Made by a program: the position numbers and the translations under genes. From CAVPGP01 sp963718065 (GTDB lineage: Bacteria > Actinomycetota > Thermoleophilia > Gaiellales > Gaiellaceae), in assembly GCA_963718065.1 (NCBI GenBank), contig CAVQYE010000007.1:248001-312000 (forward strand): a DNA stretch of 64,000 nucleotides. Direction: 5' to 3'. Position 1 is the first letter of the stretch, and the number at the start of each line of letters is the position of its first letter. Positions 15,814 through 24,123 of the stretch are shown here, in pieces. The notes below the pieces were generated by a model. It worked only from the letters and a program-made list of their open reading frames with translations. It had not been told where the DNA came from and did not search any database.

Positions 15814-16677
15814 ATGAGCAACCACATCACACACACAGAAGCAACGAAGCGCCTCGAGCGCACCACATCCGGTCGTCTGATCGCCGGCGTCAGCGGCGGC
15901 CTCGGGCGGTACTTCGACCTGAATCCCGCCTTCTTCCGGCTCGGATTCGTCGTCCTGACGCTGCTCGGCGGCGCCGGGATCCTGATCTACCTCGCCGCGC
16001 TGCTCGTCATGCCGGACGAGGGCAAAGAGCGGTCGATCGCCGAAGAGGCGCTCGCCGGGCGCCGTGAGCGGCCATGGCCGCTGATCGGGCTCGGGCTCGC
16101 CGGCGTCGCACTCGCCGTCCTGCTCTCCAGCTCGACGGTCTGGCCCGCTGCAGGCGTGGGCTGGGTGCTCGTCCTGCTCGCCGGACTTGCGATCCTCTGG
16201 TCCTACGATGCGAGTCGCGGCGACCGCCGGTCCCGCATTCTCGTGCGAAGCCTCGTCGCCCTGATGATGGCGATGCTGGTCGCTGCGATCACGGCGGTCG
16301 TCATCACCTTCGCCTGGTTCGACGTCAGCCTCGGCGACGGCGTCGGCGAAAAGGTCGAGACGCCCGCGAGCATCTCGCAGGTGAAGCCCTCGTACGAGCT
16401 CGGTGTCGGCAGCCTCCGGATCGACCTCTCGGACATCGGCCCCGTCACGCGCGAGACGCACGTGCAGGCGAAGCTCGGGATCGGGGAGCTGAAGATCATC
16501 GTCCCCGCCGGCACCTCCGTTGCCGTCAACGCCCACGCAAAGGCCGGCGACGTCTACGTCCTGCGCCGCCACGACGACGGCCGGAACGCCAACGTCCAGA
16601 CCGGATCCGGCGGGCTGCTCGTCCTCGACGCCAACGTGGGCGCCGGCCGGATCGACGTCGTCCGCGCGGCAAGATGA
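15814..16677 (+). CDS. PspC-domain membrane protein with LiaF-like C-terminal domain
   Basis: 287 residues. Residues 15-70 are a PspC domain (LIAGVSGGLGRYFDLNPAFF, then LRLGFVVLTLLGG). Further membrane spans follow at about 88-105, 110-130 and 148-170, then an extracytoplasmic beta-helical domain like LiaF/DUF2154 (LGVGSLRIDLSDI; LGIGELKIIVPAG). LiaF proteins restrain the partner histidine kinase until the envelope is stressed. The stop overlaps the kinase start as ATGA, and the regulator follows in the same way, so the three form a LiaFSR-like operon. GGAG precedes the ATG. Confidence 0.85.
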   Translation: MSNHITHTEATKRLERTTSGRLIAGVSGGLGRYFDLNPAFFRLGFVVLTLLGGAGILIYLAALLVMPDEGKERSIAEEALAGRRERPWPLIGLGLAGVALAVLLSSSTVWPAAGVGWVLVLLAGLAILWSYDASRGDRRSRILVRSLVALMMAMLVAAITAVVITFAWFDVSLGDGVGEKVETPASISQVKPSYELGVGSLRIDLSDIGPVTRETHVQAKLGIGELKIIVPAGTSVAVNAHAKAGDVYVLRRHDDGRNANVQTGSGGLLVLDANVGAGRIDVVRAAR

Positions 16678-17741
16678 GCCAGGCGCCGGCGCTGCTCTTC
16701 GAACGCAGCGGCGACCGCGTCATCGCCGGGGTGTGTGGCGGGGTCGCCGCGCGCCTCGGCGTCGACGCGAATCTCGTGCGGCTCGTCTTCGCGCTGCTCG
16801 CAATCGCGGGCGGCGCTGGCATCCTCCTCTACTTCGCGCTCTGGCTGTACGGCGGGGGGCACCGGGCCTGGCTGGCAGCCGTGCTCGTTGCGGCCGCCGC
16901 GGCGATGCTGCTCCTCTCACTCGGGCTGTCGCCGACCGCGGTTCTCGGCGCCACGCTCCTCGTCGCCGGGCTCGCGGCGGTCCTGGCGCGCGGCGGGTCC
17001 CTGCGGCCGGGCGGCTCGCTGCCGGTCTTCGGCGTCGCGCTGATGATGGCCGGAGCAGTGACGTTCCTGGGCCAGCACGGCGCGTCCGGCCCGTTCATCG
17101 CGCCCGGTGCCGTCGTCGGTGCGCTGACGCTCGTCGTCGGGCCCTGGATCTGGCAGCTGACGACCGAGCGCACCGAGCGGATCCGCCTCGAGGAGCGTGC
17201 GGAGGTGGCGGCACGCGTGCACGACTCGGTCCTGCAGACGCTGGCGCTGGTCCAGCGCCACGCGAACGACCCGAACCGCGTCGCGGCGCTGGCACGCCGG
17301 CAGGAACGCGAGCTTCGCCGCTGGCTGTACGGGACCGGTGTCGCGGAGGCTTCTTCGCTCGTCGACGCGCTGAGCGACGCCGCGGCTGACATCGAGGAAC
17401 TGCACGGCGTGCGGATCGAGATCGCCAGCGCCGGCGACGCTCCGCTCGACGACGCGCTCGAGCAGCTCGTGCTCGCAGCCCGCGAGGCAATGGCAAATGC
17501 CGCGAAGTTCTCGGGCGCCGACGAGGTGTCCGTCTATGTCGAGAGCCGCTCGGACGGAGTGGCGGTGTTCGTGCGCGACCGCGGAACGGGGTTCGAACGC
17601 TCGGCTGTCGCCGCCGACCGGCGCGGCATCGTCGAGTCGATCGAGGGCCGGATGCAGCGCGCCGGCGGCTCTGCGGGCATTGTCACGGCACCGGGAGACG
17701 GAACCGAAGTGGAGCTGACCATGCCGAGGGCTGCCTCATGA
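16674..17741 (+). CDS. PspC-domain sensor histidine kinase (LiaS/NarL-partner type)
   Basis: 355 residues. A second PspC domain (8-60: DRVIAGVCGGVAARLGVDAN) is fused to about five more membrane spans and then a HisKA_3 dimerisation helix with VAARVHDSVLQTL; the phospho-accepting residue is His183. The ATPase domain shows the N-box AAREAMANAAKFSGA and a GTGFE-type G1 box, with a later GDGTEVELTMP end. This is the transmitter class that pairs with NarL/LuxR-type regulators, as found next door. Start and stop both overlap neighbours by 4 bases (ATGA). The PspC domain on the kinase probably senses the same envelope signal as the upstream protein. Confidence 0.9.
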   Translation: MSQAPALLFERSGDRVIAGVCGGVAARLGVDANLVRLVFALLAIAGGAGILLYFALWLYGGGHRAWLAAVLVAAAAAMLLLSLGLSPTAVLGATLLVAGLAAVLARGGSLRPGGSLPVFGVALMMAGAVTFLGQHGASGPFIAPGAVVGALTLVVGPWIWQLTTERTERIRLEERAEVAARVHDSVLQTLALVQRHANDPNRVAALARRQERELRRWLYGTGVAEASSLVDALSDAAADIEELHGVRIEIASAGDAPLDDALEQLVLAAREAMANAAKFSGADEVSVYVESRSDGVAVFVRDRGTGFERSAVAADRRGIVESIEGRMQRAGGSAGIVTAPGDGTEVELTMPRAAS

Positions 17742-18373
17742 AGCGCCGCGTGGTGCTCGTCGACGACCACGAGCTCTTTCGGGCGGGCGTCCGCGGCGAG
17801 CTCGGCGATCTCGTGGAGATCGTGGGCGAGGCCGGCAGCATCGCCGAGGCGGTGCCGCTGATCCGTGAGCTCGACCCGGACGTCGTCCTGCTCGACGTGC
17901 ATCTCTCGGACGGCGGCGGCGAAGGCGTGATCGCAGGTGTGGCGCAGGAGCGTCCGGGCGTGAAGTTCCTGGCGCTCTCGGTCTCCGACGCCGCGGAGGA
18001 CGTGATCGGCGTCATCCGGGCGGGTGCGCGCGGGTACGTCACGAAGACGATCTCGAGCGCGGAGCTCGCCGATGCGGTCGAGCGAGTCGCCGAGGGTGAC
18101 GCGGTCTTCTCGCCGCGACTCGCCGGCTTCGTCCTCGACGCGTTCGCAGCGGGCGATCGCGTCGGCGGGGACGCGGAGCTGGACGTGTTGACCGCACGCG
18201 AGCGCGAGGTGCTGCAGCTGATCGCCCGCGGCTACCGCTACAAGGAGATCGCCGCGCGTCTGCATCTCTCGGTGAAGACCGTCGAGGCGCACGTGTCGAG
18301 CGTGCTGCGGAAGCTCCAGCTCTCGTCACGTCACGAGCTGACGCGCTGGGCTCAGGAGCGGCGGCTGATCTAG
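17738..18373 (+). CDS. NarL/LuxR-family response regulator
   Basis: 211 residues. The receiver domain has VDDHELF (acidic pocket), the phospho-acceptor Asp53 in VVLLDVHL, and Lys in YVTKTIS. The output domain is a LuxR-type helix-turn-helix: LTAREREVLQLIARGY, YKEIAARLHLSVKTVEAHVS. It is the cognate partner of the PspC kinase and is translationally coupled to it. By analogy with LiaR/VraR it should activate envelope-stress genes and perhaps this operon. Confidence 0.93.
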   Translation: MKRRVVLVDDHELFRAGVRGELGDLVEIVGEAGSIAEAVPLIRELDPDVVLLDVHLSDGGGEGVIAGVAQERPGVKFLALSVSDAAEDVIGVIRAGARGYVTKTISSAELADAVERVAEGDAVFSPRLAGFVLDAFAAGDRVGGDAELDVLTAREREVLQLIARGYRYKEIAARLHLSVKTVEAHVSSVLRKLQLSSRHELTRWAQERRLI

Positions 18374-18460
18374 GGAGGAGCGGGCGCCCTTGACACGTCA
18401 CGGGTGCGATGCGAGCGTTCGGTTCGACGGCTGCGGCGTGCCATCGGCTGGAGGTCCAGC

Positions 18461-20104
18461 GTGCCGACCTGGGAGGAACGTCGCGAGGAGCGCCGCCGCG
18501 AGGAGAAGGCGGAGCGGAAGGCCGAGGAGCGCCGCCAGGAAGAGCGCGAGCGGCAGCGTGAGGAGATCCGCCGCGCGGAGGCGAAGGCCCGCGCCGCGGA
18601 GCTCGACCGGGAGGCGGAGCAGGCAGAGGAACGCCGGCTGGCGCGGCTCGAGGAGCTCCGCGCGGCAAGGCGGGCGGCAGCGGTCGAGGCTCGACGGCGC
18701 GCGGCGGCCGAGGCGGAGCGGAGCCGGCAGCGAGCGGCGAAGCGGCGTGTCGTTCGGCGCGAGGAGGCTCAGGCAGCCGAGCGCGCCGACACCCGTGCCG
18801 CCGCCCGGGCGGACGAGGCCCGGACGCAGCGCCGCGTGACGGAGAAGGCAGCGGAGCGCCGCGGGCGGCGCGTGCCGCCGCCGAGGCCGAAGCCGAAGCC
18901 GGAAGCCAAGCCCGAAGCGAAGCGCAAGCCGCCCGAGCCCAGCCGCGAGAAGGTGAAGGTCAAGGAGACGGTTCCGCCCGAGCGGCCGAAGCCGCCGCCC
19001 CGCGCCAAGGAGAAGCCAAAAGGCGAGAGCCCGGCGCTGGCACGCATTCGTGAGGAGCGCAGCCTGGCGGCGAGGGCCGAACGCCGGGCCGCGAAGGCGG
19101 CAGCGAAGCCGAAGCCCGTCGGCAAGCCAACGCGCGAGCCGCCGAAGGTCGAGACGGAGCAGCGACCGCGCGAGACAGAGCCGAAGACCCCGCGCGCGGT
19201 CGAGGAGCGCCGCGAGCGGGAGCGGGCAGACGAGCGCGCGCGTCGGCTCGCCGAGGAGCGCCGTGTCCGGCAGCGCGCCGAGGCCGAAGCTCGCCGGCGC
19301 GAGGAGGAGCGCAAGGGTCAGGCACTCGAGCGGGCGCGCACCGAACGGCGCGAGGAGCGCCGCGGCCAGGAGCGGCGAGAGCGACTCGGTCAGCGCCGGC
19401 GAGACGAACGGCCACGCGAGGAAGAGCGCGCGAAGGCCGTACGTCCCGAACGCGAGGAGTCGAAGCCTCAGCCGCCGTCGCCCGAAGAGTTTCTCGCGCT
19501 CGGCCTCACCGGGCCGCAGTCCGCCTCCGACGCGCCGTCGTCCGTCCGCCTGCCCGACCTCGTCTTCAACGCCATGCAGCGCAGCCTCGCTGCCGCGCTC
19601 GCGGACGGCCGCGAGCACGGTGCCGTCTTCGGGGCCACCGGGGGTCCTCGGCAGTACGTCTCGCTCGTCTACGCCGAGGGCGACGTACACCAGATCGAGT
19701 ACGACGGAGCCCGCCGGGCGTGGCCGGCGCTGAAGGAGGCCGGGACGTACCACACCCACCTCTGGGAGCTGATCGACGTCGGCGAGCCTGGGCTGCGCTG
19801 GGCAGGCGGCGGCCACAGCGACCAGGACCTCCGGAACCTGATCCTCGCTCAACACCACATGTCAGCCGTGATCGCACAGACGCGGGACGGCGGATCGCGC
19901 ATCTTCATGCTCGTTCGGCCCGTGACCTTCACGCTGCTCGGCGGCTCGGCGAAGCTGCCGGCCGCTTATCGGAAGCGCGTGCTCGAGCTCGTTGCGGGCG
20001 GCACCGATCCGGTCGATGCGACCGAGCAGGAGCTGATCCGCGTCAGCCGGAGCGGCGTCGTCGTCCTCTACACGGGCGACGGCCCCCAGCTCGAACGGCG
20101 CTGA
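18461..20104 (+). CDS. Long charged coiled-coil protein with C-terminal JAMM-like domain
   Basis: 547 residues from a GTG at 18461 with GGAGG upstream. Residues 1-340 are Arg/Glu/Ala/Lys helices with Pro/Lys breaks, a rod or tether. The last 170 residues form a globular domain. It contains YHTHL (His431-x-His433) and, 20 residues later, HSDQD (Ser453, Asp456), which recalls the HxH...SxxD metal motif of JAB/JAMM peptidases, but the spacing is longer than the usual ten residues and a partner Glu is uncertain. An isopeptidase role is a guess. A GT2 gene follows 3 bases after the stop. The antisense frame is long only because codons are GC-rich. Confidence 0.7.
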   Translation: MPTWEERREERRREEKAERKAEERRQEERERQREEIRRAEAKARAAELDREAEQAEERRLARLEELRAARRAAAVEARRRAAAEAERSRQRAAKRRVVRREEAQAAERADTRAAARADEARTQRRVTEKAAERRGRRVPPPRPKPKPEAKPEAKRKPPEPSREKVKVKETVPPERPKPPPRAKEKPKGESPALARIREERSLAARAERRAAKAAAKPKPVGKPTREPPKVETEQRPRETEPKTPRAVEERRERERADERARRLAEERRVRQRAEAEARRREEERKGQALERARTERREERRGQERRERLGQRRRDERPREEERAKAVRPEREESKPQPPSPEEFLALGLTGPQSASDAPSSVRLPDLVFNAMQRSLAAALADGREHGAVFGATGGPRQYVSLVYAEGDVHQIEYDGARRAWPALKEAGTYHTHLWELIDVGEPGLRWAGGGHSDQDLRNLILAQHHMSAVIAQTRDGGSRIFMLVRPVTFTLLGGSAKLPAAYRKRVLELVAGGTDPVDATEQELIRVSRSGVVVLYTGDGPQLERR

Positions 20105-20107
20105 CCC

Positions 20108-20905
20108 GTGCGCGTCGATGTCGTCGTCCCGGCGTACAACCAGCCGGCCTGGATCGAGCGGCTGGTCGCGTCGGCGGCGAGCGACGCGCACGAGGTGACG
20201 TTCCGCCTCTTCCTCCATTCAACGCACGAGGAGACGCGGCTGGCGTGCGAGCGGCTTTCGGCGCTCCCCCGGGTCCATTACCTCGCGTACGGCGAGAACA
20301 GGGGCCTCAGCCGGACCTGGAACGAGGGTCTCCTCGCCGCTTACGACGACGGCGCCGATGTCGTGGTGATCGTCAACGACGACGTCGCCTTCTCGCCCGG
20401 CGACCTCGACCGGCTCGCCGGGAAGGCCGTGGCCTACCGCGATCGCTACATCGTCTCGTGCGCGGGCCACCACGAGCGCTACGAGCGCCGGCTGCCCAGT
20501 CACGGCTACTCGTGCTTCGCCGTCAACCCGGTCGCACTCGAGGTGCTGGGGTGCTTCGACGAGAACTTCTCGCCGGCCTATTGCGAGGACCAGGACTACG
20601 CGCGACGCGCCTCGCTCGCCGGCCTCACCGAGGAAAACTGCGCCGACACGAACGTCGTCCACGGCGGCAGCAGCGCCATCTTCGCGTCCGAGGAGTTGCG
20701 CCGTGAGAACGCCCGGACGCAGGCGCTGAACCTGGCCTACTACGCGCGCAAATGGGGCGGCCCGGCCGGCGAGGAGCGATTCGCGACGCCTTTCGGGGCT
20801 CCGTCGTTCGGCTTGCGAATCGCACCGGAGGAGCGCGAGACGCCCTACGGCACCGGCTTCGACCGCGAAGACCTAGCCCGGACGACTGGCGCCCGAGCCG
20901 GTTAG
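20108..20905 (+). CDS. GT2-family (GT-A fold) glycosyltransferase
   Basis: 265 residues. VDVVVPAYNQPAWIERLV at the N-terminus is the GT-A nucleotide-sugar entry; NRGLSRTWNEGL and VVIVNDDVAFSPGDL give the metal-binding DxD-like NDD; CFDENFSPAYCEDQDYARRA holds the catalytic ED. The last 55 residues are not conserved. It is a soluble, cytosolic transferase. It starts (GTG) 3 bases after the coiled-coil gene and is co-transcribed with it, so that protein or something it scaffolds may be the acceptor. The gene converges on a seven-gene operon with another glycosyltransferase. Confidence 0.85.
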   Translation: MRVDVVVPAYNQPAWIERLVASAASDAHEVTFRLFLHSTHEETRLACERLSALPRVHYLAYGENRGLSRTWNEGLLAAYDDGADVVVIVNDDVAFSPGDLDRLAGKAVAYRDRYIVSCAGHHERYERRLPSHGYSCFAVNPVALEVLGCFDENFSPAYCEDQDYARRASLAGLTEENCADTNVVHGGSSAIFASEELRRENARTQALNLAYYARKWGGPAGEERFATPFGAPSFGLRIAPEERETPYGTGFDREDLARTTGARAG

Positions 20906-20951
20906 GCGCCGGCCTCAGGCGGGGACGTTTCCTCGTTGCAACCATGAATTC

Positions 20952-21053
20952 GTACCTGGTACACGACCAGGTACGAGAGCGAGGCAATATGCCTCGCTTG
21001 CAGGGATTTCCTTGTTTGAAGTACTATTTTGTACCTGGTACGCGACGAGGTAC
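20952..21053. repeat. Two 23-bp palindromes and a hairpin between convergent operons
   Basis: GTACCTGGT-acacg-ACCAGGTAC (20952-20974) and GTACCTGGT-acgcg-ACGAGGTAC (21031-21053) are 79 bases apart and nearly identical. Between them AGCGAGGCA-ata-TGCCTCGCT (20978-20998) is a perfect 9-bp stem followed by T-rich sequence. The patch is unusually AT-rich. The middle stem looks like a bidirectional terminator; the outer palindromes look more like protein sites. Confidence 0.75.
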
Positions 21054-21070
21054 GGAAGGGGGTATCGCGC

Positions 21071-21778
21071 CTAGCCGGTGGCGAGTGCGGCGGCCGTGGC
21101 GGTGGTTGAGCGGAGCGCCGCGGCGAGGGCGTGCACGTCGCCCGCCACGGGGCGCCGCTCACCCAGTCGCCCGGCGACCGCCGCCAGCTCGGACGTTGCG
21201 TCGCGGGCGTCCGCGGCGAGGCTCGTGCGCGCGGCACCGGCGAGTTGGCGCTCGAGCTTGGCGATCACCGCGGCCCGCTCCGTGAGGAAGTCGACCGTCC
21301 ACGAGTCGGCGGCGGCGAGCGTCTCCCCCAGCTCCGCGACGAGCTGCTGGGCGCCCTTGCGTGACGCCCACGGCTCCGCCGAATAGAGCCGCTGCTTCTC
21401 CACGAGCACGGCGTAGAGGCTCGGCACCGCGGGCCCTTCGCCGGGCACCTTGGCGAGCTCGAAGGTCGCCGTGCTCTGGCCGACCGCACGCTCGGCCAGC
21501 TCCGGCGGCTGGAAGCGAACCCCCACGCCGCCGCCCGCCGGGACGAGGTACATCTGCGCGCTCACCGACACCGACGAGATCGCGTGCTGGGGCATCGTCG
21601 CCTCGCCGAGCGCGACCGCGACCCCGACCGAGTCGACGAGGTTCGCGAGCGACAGCTCCGACCGTGAGCGCTGCACCGACTCGAGCTGCTGGCGTAGCTC
21701 GATGTTCTCCGACTCGAGGTCGATGACGCGGCGCTGGAGCAGCTGCACCTGCTTGGGGTCGATCTCGCCGGTGGCCAT
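21071..21778 (-). CDS. Cluster protein 5: coiled coil plus beta domain, unknown
   Basis: 235 residues, last gene of the seven-gene operon. A coiled coil at residues 8-45 (VQLLQRRVIDLESENIELRQ) is followed by a beta-rich middle (HAISSVSVSAQMYLVP; STATFELAKVP) and a helical Ala-rich end. The middle has the same plan as its neighbours: a strand ending in a Ser-Thr pair, then a basic/Pro stretch. No catalytic motif is visible. The ATG at 21778 shares its A with the previous gene's TGA (TGATG); a GTG at 21781 is one codon earlier. It may cap or link the other cluster proteins. Confidence 0.7.
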   Translation of the reverse strand: MATGEIDPKQVQLLQRRVIDLESENIELRQQLESVQRSRSELSLANLVDSVGVAVALGEATMPQHAISSVSVSAQMYLVPAGGGVGVRFQPPELAERAVGQSTATFELAKVPGEGPAVPSLYAVLVEKQRLYSAEPWASRKGAQQLVAELGETLAAADSWTVDFLTERAAVIAKLERQLAGAARTSLAADARDATSELAAVAGRLGERRPVAGDVHALAAALRSTTATAAALATG

Positions 21779-22272
21779 CACCGCGGTCTCTGTCGCGGCT
21801 TCGGCTTCGGCTTGGGCTTTGCCCGGCTCGGCTGCGCGCGACTCGGCTGCGCGGGCGCAACCTTCGGGGTCGGCTCCGGCTGAGCCTCGGCCGGTAGCAC
21901 CGGCACGACGCCGAACGAGACGCGCAGCGTCGAGAGCGCGTTCGGATCGACCTGCGTCGCCGAGGACGGAAGCACGAGCCGAGTGGCACCCGGAGCGGCC
22001 TCGACGAGGCCCTTCACTTCGATGTCCATCGCCTTGATCGTCACGCCGGCGACCGCGGACTGGCGCGCCTCGGCCTGGATCTCGTCGATCACGCCGCGGA
22101 ACGAGCGGGCGAGGTCGAGCGGCTCGACCCGCGTCACCTGCTCGGCCGGAACCACCGCAGGCAGGGCGCGCAGCCGCTTGTCGAGCTCGTCCAGCTGCTT
22201 GAGCGTCGCGTCGTCCTTCGTCCGCCCGCGAATCGCCGCGACCAGCTTCAGGATCTCGTCGATCTCTGCCAT
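21778..22272 (-). CDS. Cluster protein 4: small beta protein with Pro/Lys/Arg tail, unknown
   Basis: 164 residues. A helical N-terminus (ILKLVAAIRGRTKDDATLKQ) leads to the segment VTRVEPLDLARSFRGVIDEI and two strands (TIKAMDIEVKGLVE; LSTLRVSFGVVPVLP), the second again ending in a hydrophobic-Pro run as in its neighbours. The last 40 residues are Pro, Lys, Arg and Gln (two QPSRA copies, then KPKPKPK), a disordered basic tail able to bind nucleic acid, cell wall or a partner. The stop overlaps the next start. Function not recognised. Confidence 0.7.
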   Translation of the reverse strand: MAEIDEILKLVAAIRGRTKDDATLKQLDELDKRLRALPAVVPAEQVTRVEPLDLARSFRGVIDEIQAEARQSAVAGVTIKAMDIEVKGLVEAAPGATRLVLPSSATQVDPNALSTLRVSFGVVPVLPAEAQPEPTPKVAPAQPSRAQPSRAKPKPKPKPRQRPR

Positions 22273-22278
22273 CGACGC

Positions 22279-22929
22279 CTACCCGCCCACGGCGCGCACC
22301 GCGCCGGTCTCGTCGTCGACCACGGCCGCAGCGGTCGGGCGCTCAGGTTGCGCCGGGTCGTACTGGAGCACCGACCACGCCCGCGTCGCCGCGTTGAAGT
22401 TGACGTCGAAGCGGAGCTTCGGGTTCGGCACGGTCTCGCCGCCGCGCGTGACGGTTGCGAACCCGGCCGAGCTCTTCAACGCCGCACGCTGAACATCCGC
22501 CGGGGCCAGCTTGGGCGGTGCCGTCACCGTGTCCCCGGCGGTTGGCGCAGGCACCGGCACGACGGTCACGCGGACGGTGCTGGAGCCTGTCAGGTCGTAG
22601 TTGAAGTGGTTCTGGTACGCCGCGTTCACCGGCTGGGCGACGAGCTTGAACCGCTGCAACGGACCGGCGGGACCCGCCGCGAGGCTGGGCGTCGCCGGCC
22701 CCTGGGACATCGAGAGCGCGAGCTTGAGCTCGAGCTCGACGCGCGGCAACTGGAACCACGTCGCCTGCGCCCCGATCTGCGAGAGGACAGGATCCGCATC
22801 GATCTCCGCCTGCGCCGCGAGCGAGCTCTTGTCGAGCTCGCGTTGCGCCTCCGCGATGCCGCGGCCGAGCGCGACCAGCACGCCTTCGATCGGCGCCGCG
22901 AAGACCTCGACTGCCTGTTGCGTAGCCAT
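22279..22929 (-). CDS. Cluster protein 3: divergent member of the paralogous family
   Basis: 216 residues. It keeps the family plan of the next two proteins in weaker form: an N-terminal amphipathic helix (LVALGRGIAEAQRELDKSSL), a strand WFQLPRVELELKLALSM in the place of FYQF...IE+K+.IS, then NHFNYDLTGSSTVRVTVVPV, where the paralogues have NTFxYxxxxSS...P.P. The C-terminus differs and holds a second beta segment (LRFDVNFNAATRAWSVLQYD). No catalytic residues stand out. Starts 3 bases after its upstream neighbour's stop. Confidence 0.75.
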   Translation of the reverse strand: MATQQAVEVFAAPIEGVLVALGRGIAEAQRELDKSSLAAQAEIDADPVLSQIGAQATWFQLPRVELELKLALSMSQGPATPSLAAGPAGPLQRFKLVAQPVNAAYQNHFNYDLTGSSTVRVTVVPVPAPTAGDTVTAPPKLAPADVQRAALKSSAGFATVTRGGETVPNPKLRFDVNFNAATRAWSVLQYDPAQPERPTAAAVVDDETGAVRAVGG

Positions 22930-22932
22930 CGT

Positions 22933-23511
22933 CTACGGCCCCACCGTAACGCTCGGCGGCTGCGTCAGCGCGTTGACCATGATCGTCGACGGCACCAGCC
23001 TCGGCGGCGCCGGGACCGGCCGGATGATCGCCGTCACGGTGCTCGACGCCTCCGCCTTGTACTCGAACGTGTTCTGGGTACGGAAGTTGACGTGCGAGCC
23101 GAAGAGGAGGAAGCCGGTGGACTTCGTGCCGTCCTCCTCTTGCTCTTCGACCTCCCGCACCTGTAGCGACATCCTCAGCTGGATCGTCGCCTCGGCGAAC
23201 TGGTAGAAGCTCGGCACGATTCCGGCCTGGAGCGCGCTGAGCGTCACCGGGTCGGACGGCTTCGCCGCCACTCGCGCCCCGGTCACCTCGATCTTCTTTC
23301 CCGACACCTCGACGTCGAACGGTTCGGGCGTGATCACCTCCGTGATCTCGGGGATCAGCTCGACCTGCGCCTTTGCGAGCTCGACGAGCGTCTTGACGGA
23401 CGTCAGGTCGAGGGCTCGCTGGCCTTCCGCGATGCCCCGAGCCACGTCGGCGATGACGCTGCCGAACGGCAGCTCGGGGATCTCGTGGTTGATCTTCGTG
23501 ATCGCGGGCAC
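22933..23511 (-). CDS. Cluster protein 2: paralogous structural-type protein
   Basis: 192 residues. It shares with the adjacent protein the block LQAGIVPSFYQF, then E..I...M.., and the block SHVNFRTQNTF plus SSTV and a Pro-rich end (VPAPP, VNALTQPPSVTV). The N-terminal part has an amphipathic helix (IAEGQRALDLTSVKTLVELA). An acidic stretch EEQEEDG separates the strands. Identity with the neighbour is high in blocks, so they arose by duplication. The GTG at 23511 follows AGGGAG. It has neither signal peptide nor membrane span, so it is cytosolic or exported by a dedicated route. Confidence 0.78.
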   Translation of the reverse strand: MPAITKINHEIPELPFGSVIADVARGIAEGQRALDLTSVKTLVELAKAQVELIPEITEVITPEPFDVEVSGKKIEVTGARVAAKPSDPVTLSALQAGIVPSFYQFAEATIQLRMSLQVREVEEQEEDGTKSTGFLLFGSHVNFRTQNTFEYKAEASSTVTAIIRPVPAPPRLVPSTIMVNALTQPPSVTVGP

Positions 23512-23520
23512 GTCCGCTCC

Positions 23521-24111
23521 CTACTCGCTGAAGGTGACGGTCGGCGGCTGCACGAGTGCGTTGACGGTGATGAAGCGCGGCATCATCCGCTGTGGCGGCG
23601 GTGTCGGCTTCAGCGTCGTGCGCAACAGACTCGATCCTTCCACGGAGTACGAGAACGTGTTCTGCGTCCGGAAGTTCACGTGCGAGCTCACCGAGCCCGA
23701 CGCGAACAGGAAGCCTGCCGACGCCTCCGTCTCGATGCCGAACTCGAACTCGCTCTGCGACTCGACCTTGCTCGAGATCGCCATCTTCACCTCGATCACC
23801 GACTCGGTGAACTGGTAGAAGCTCGGCACGATCCCGGCCTGCAGCATCGACATCCGCAGGGCGCGCGGCGCAACCAGCTCGACGTCGACACCGGTAACCG
23901 TCGTCCCGCCCGCGGAGATCGTCGTCGGGGTCAGGACCTCCGTGATCTCCGGGATGTAGTCGAAGTTCGTCTTCGCCAACACCTTGAGCGTGTTGAGCGA
24001 AGCCTTGTCGAGCGCTGTCTGGCCTTTCGCGATCGCCTCGGCCAGGCTCAGCACCATCTTCGGGAACGGCACGGCGAGCAGATCCGCTCCGACCGTTGCT
24101 CCAAGTCCCAT
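23521..24111 (-). CDS. Cluster protein 1: paralogous structural-type protein
   Basis: 196 residues. Blocks shared with cluster protein 2: IPEITEV near residue 53, LQAGIVPSFYQF, SSHVNFRTQNTF, and the end VNALVQPPTVTF. Between them lies a strand-rich middle (VIEVKMAISSKVESQSEFEF). The AAAGGAG ribosome site before the ATG at 24111 is the strongest in the operon, so this may be the most abundant product. Repeated beta blocks with an oligomer-like amphipathic helix, and no enzyme motif, suggest a self-assembling subunit. That is inference; I recognise no named family. Confidence 0.78.
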   Translation of the reverse strand: MGLGATVGADLLAVPFPKMVLSLAEAIAKGQTALDKASLNTLKVLAKTNFDYIPEITEVLTPTTISAGGTTVTGVDVELVAPRALRMSMLQAGIVPSFYQFTESVIEVKMAISSKVESQSEFEFGIETEASAGFLFASGSVSSHVNFRTQNTFSYSVEGSSLLRTTLKPTPPPQRMMPRFITVNALVQPPTVTFSE

Positions 24112-24123
24112 CCTTACTCCTTT

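Noticed and set aside
18398..19858. 486-codon antisense frame opposite the coiled-coil gene
   Set aside because: Leu/Arg/Ala-only sequence created by GC-rich codons; sense frame has a ribosome site and a folded C-terminus.
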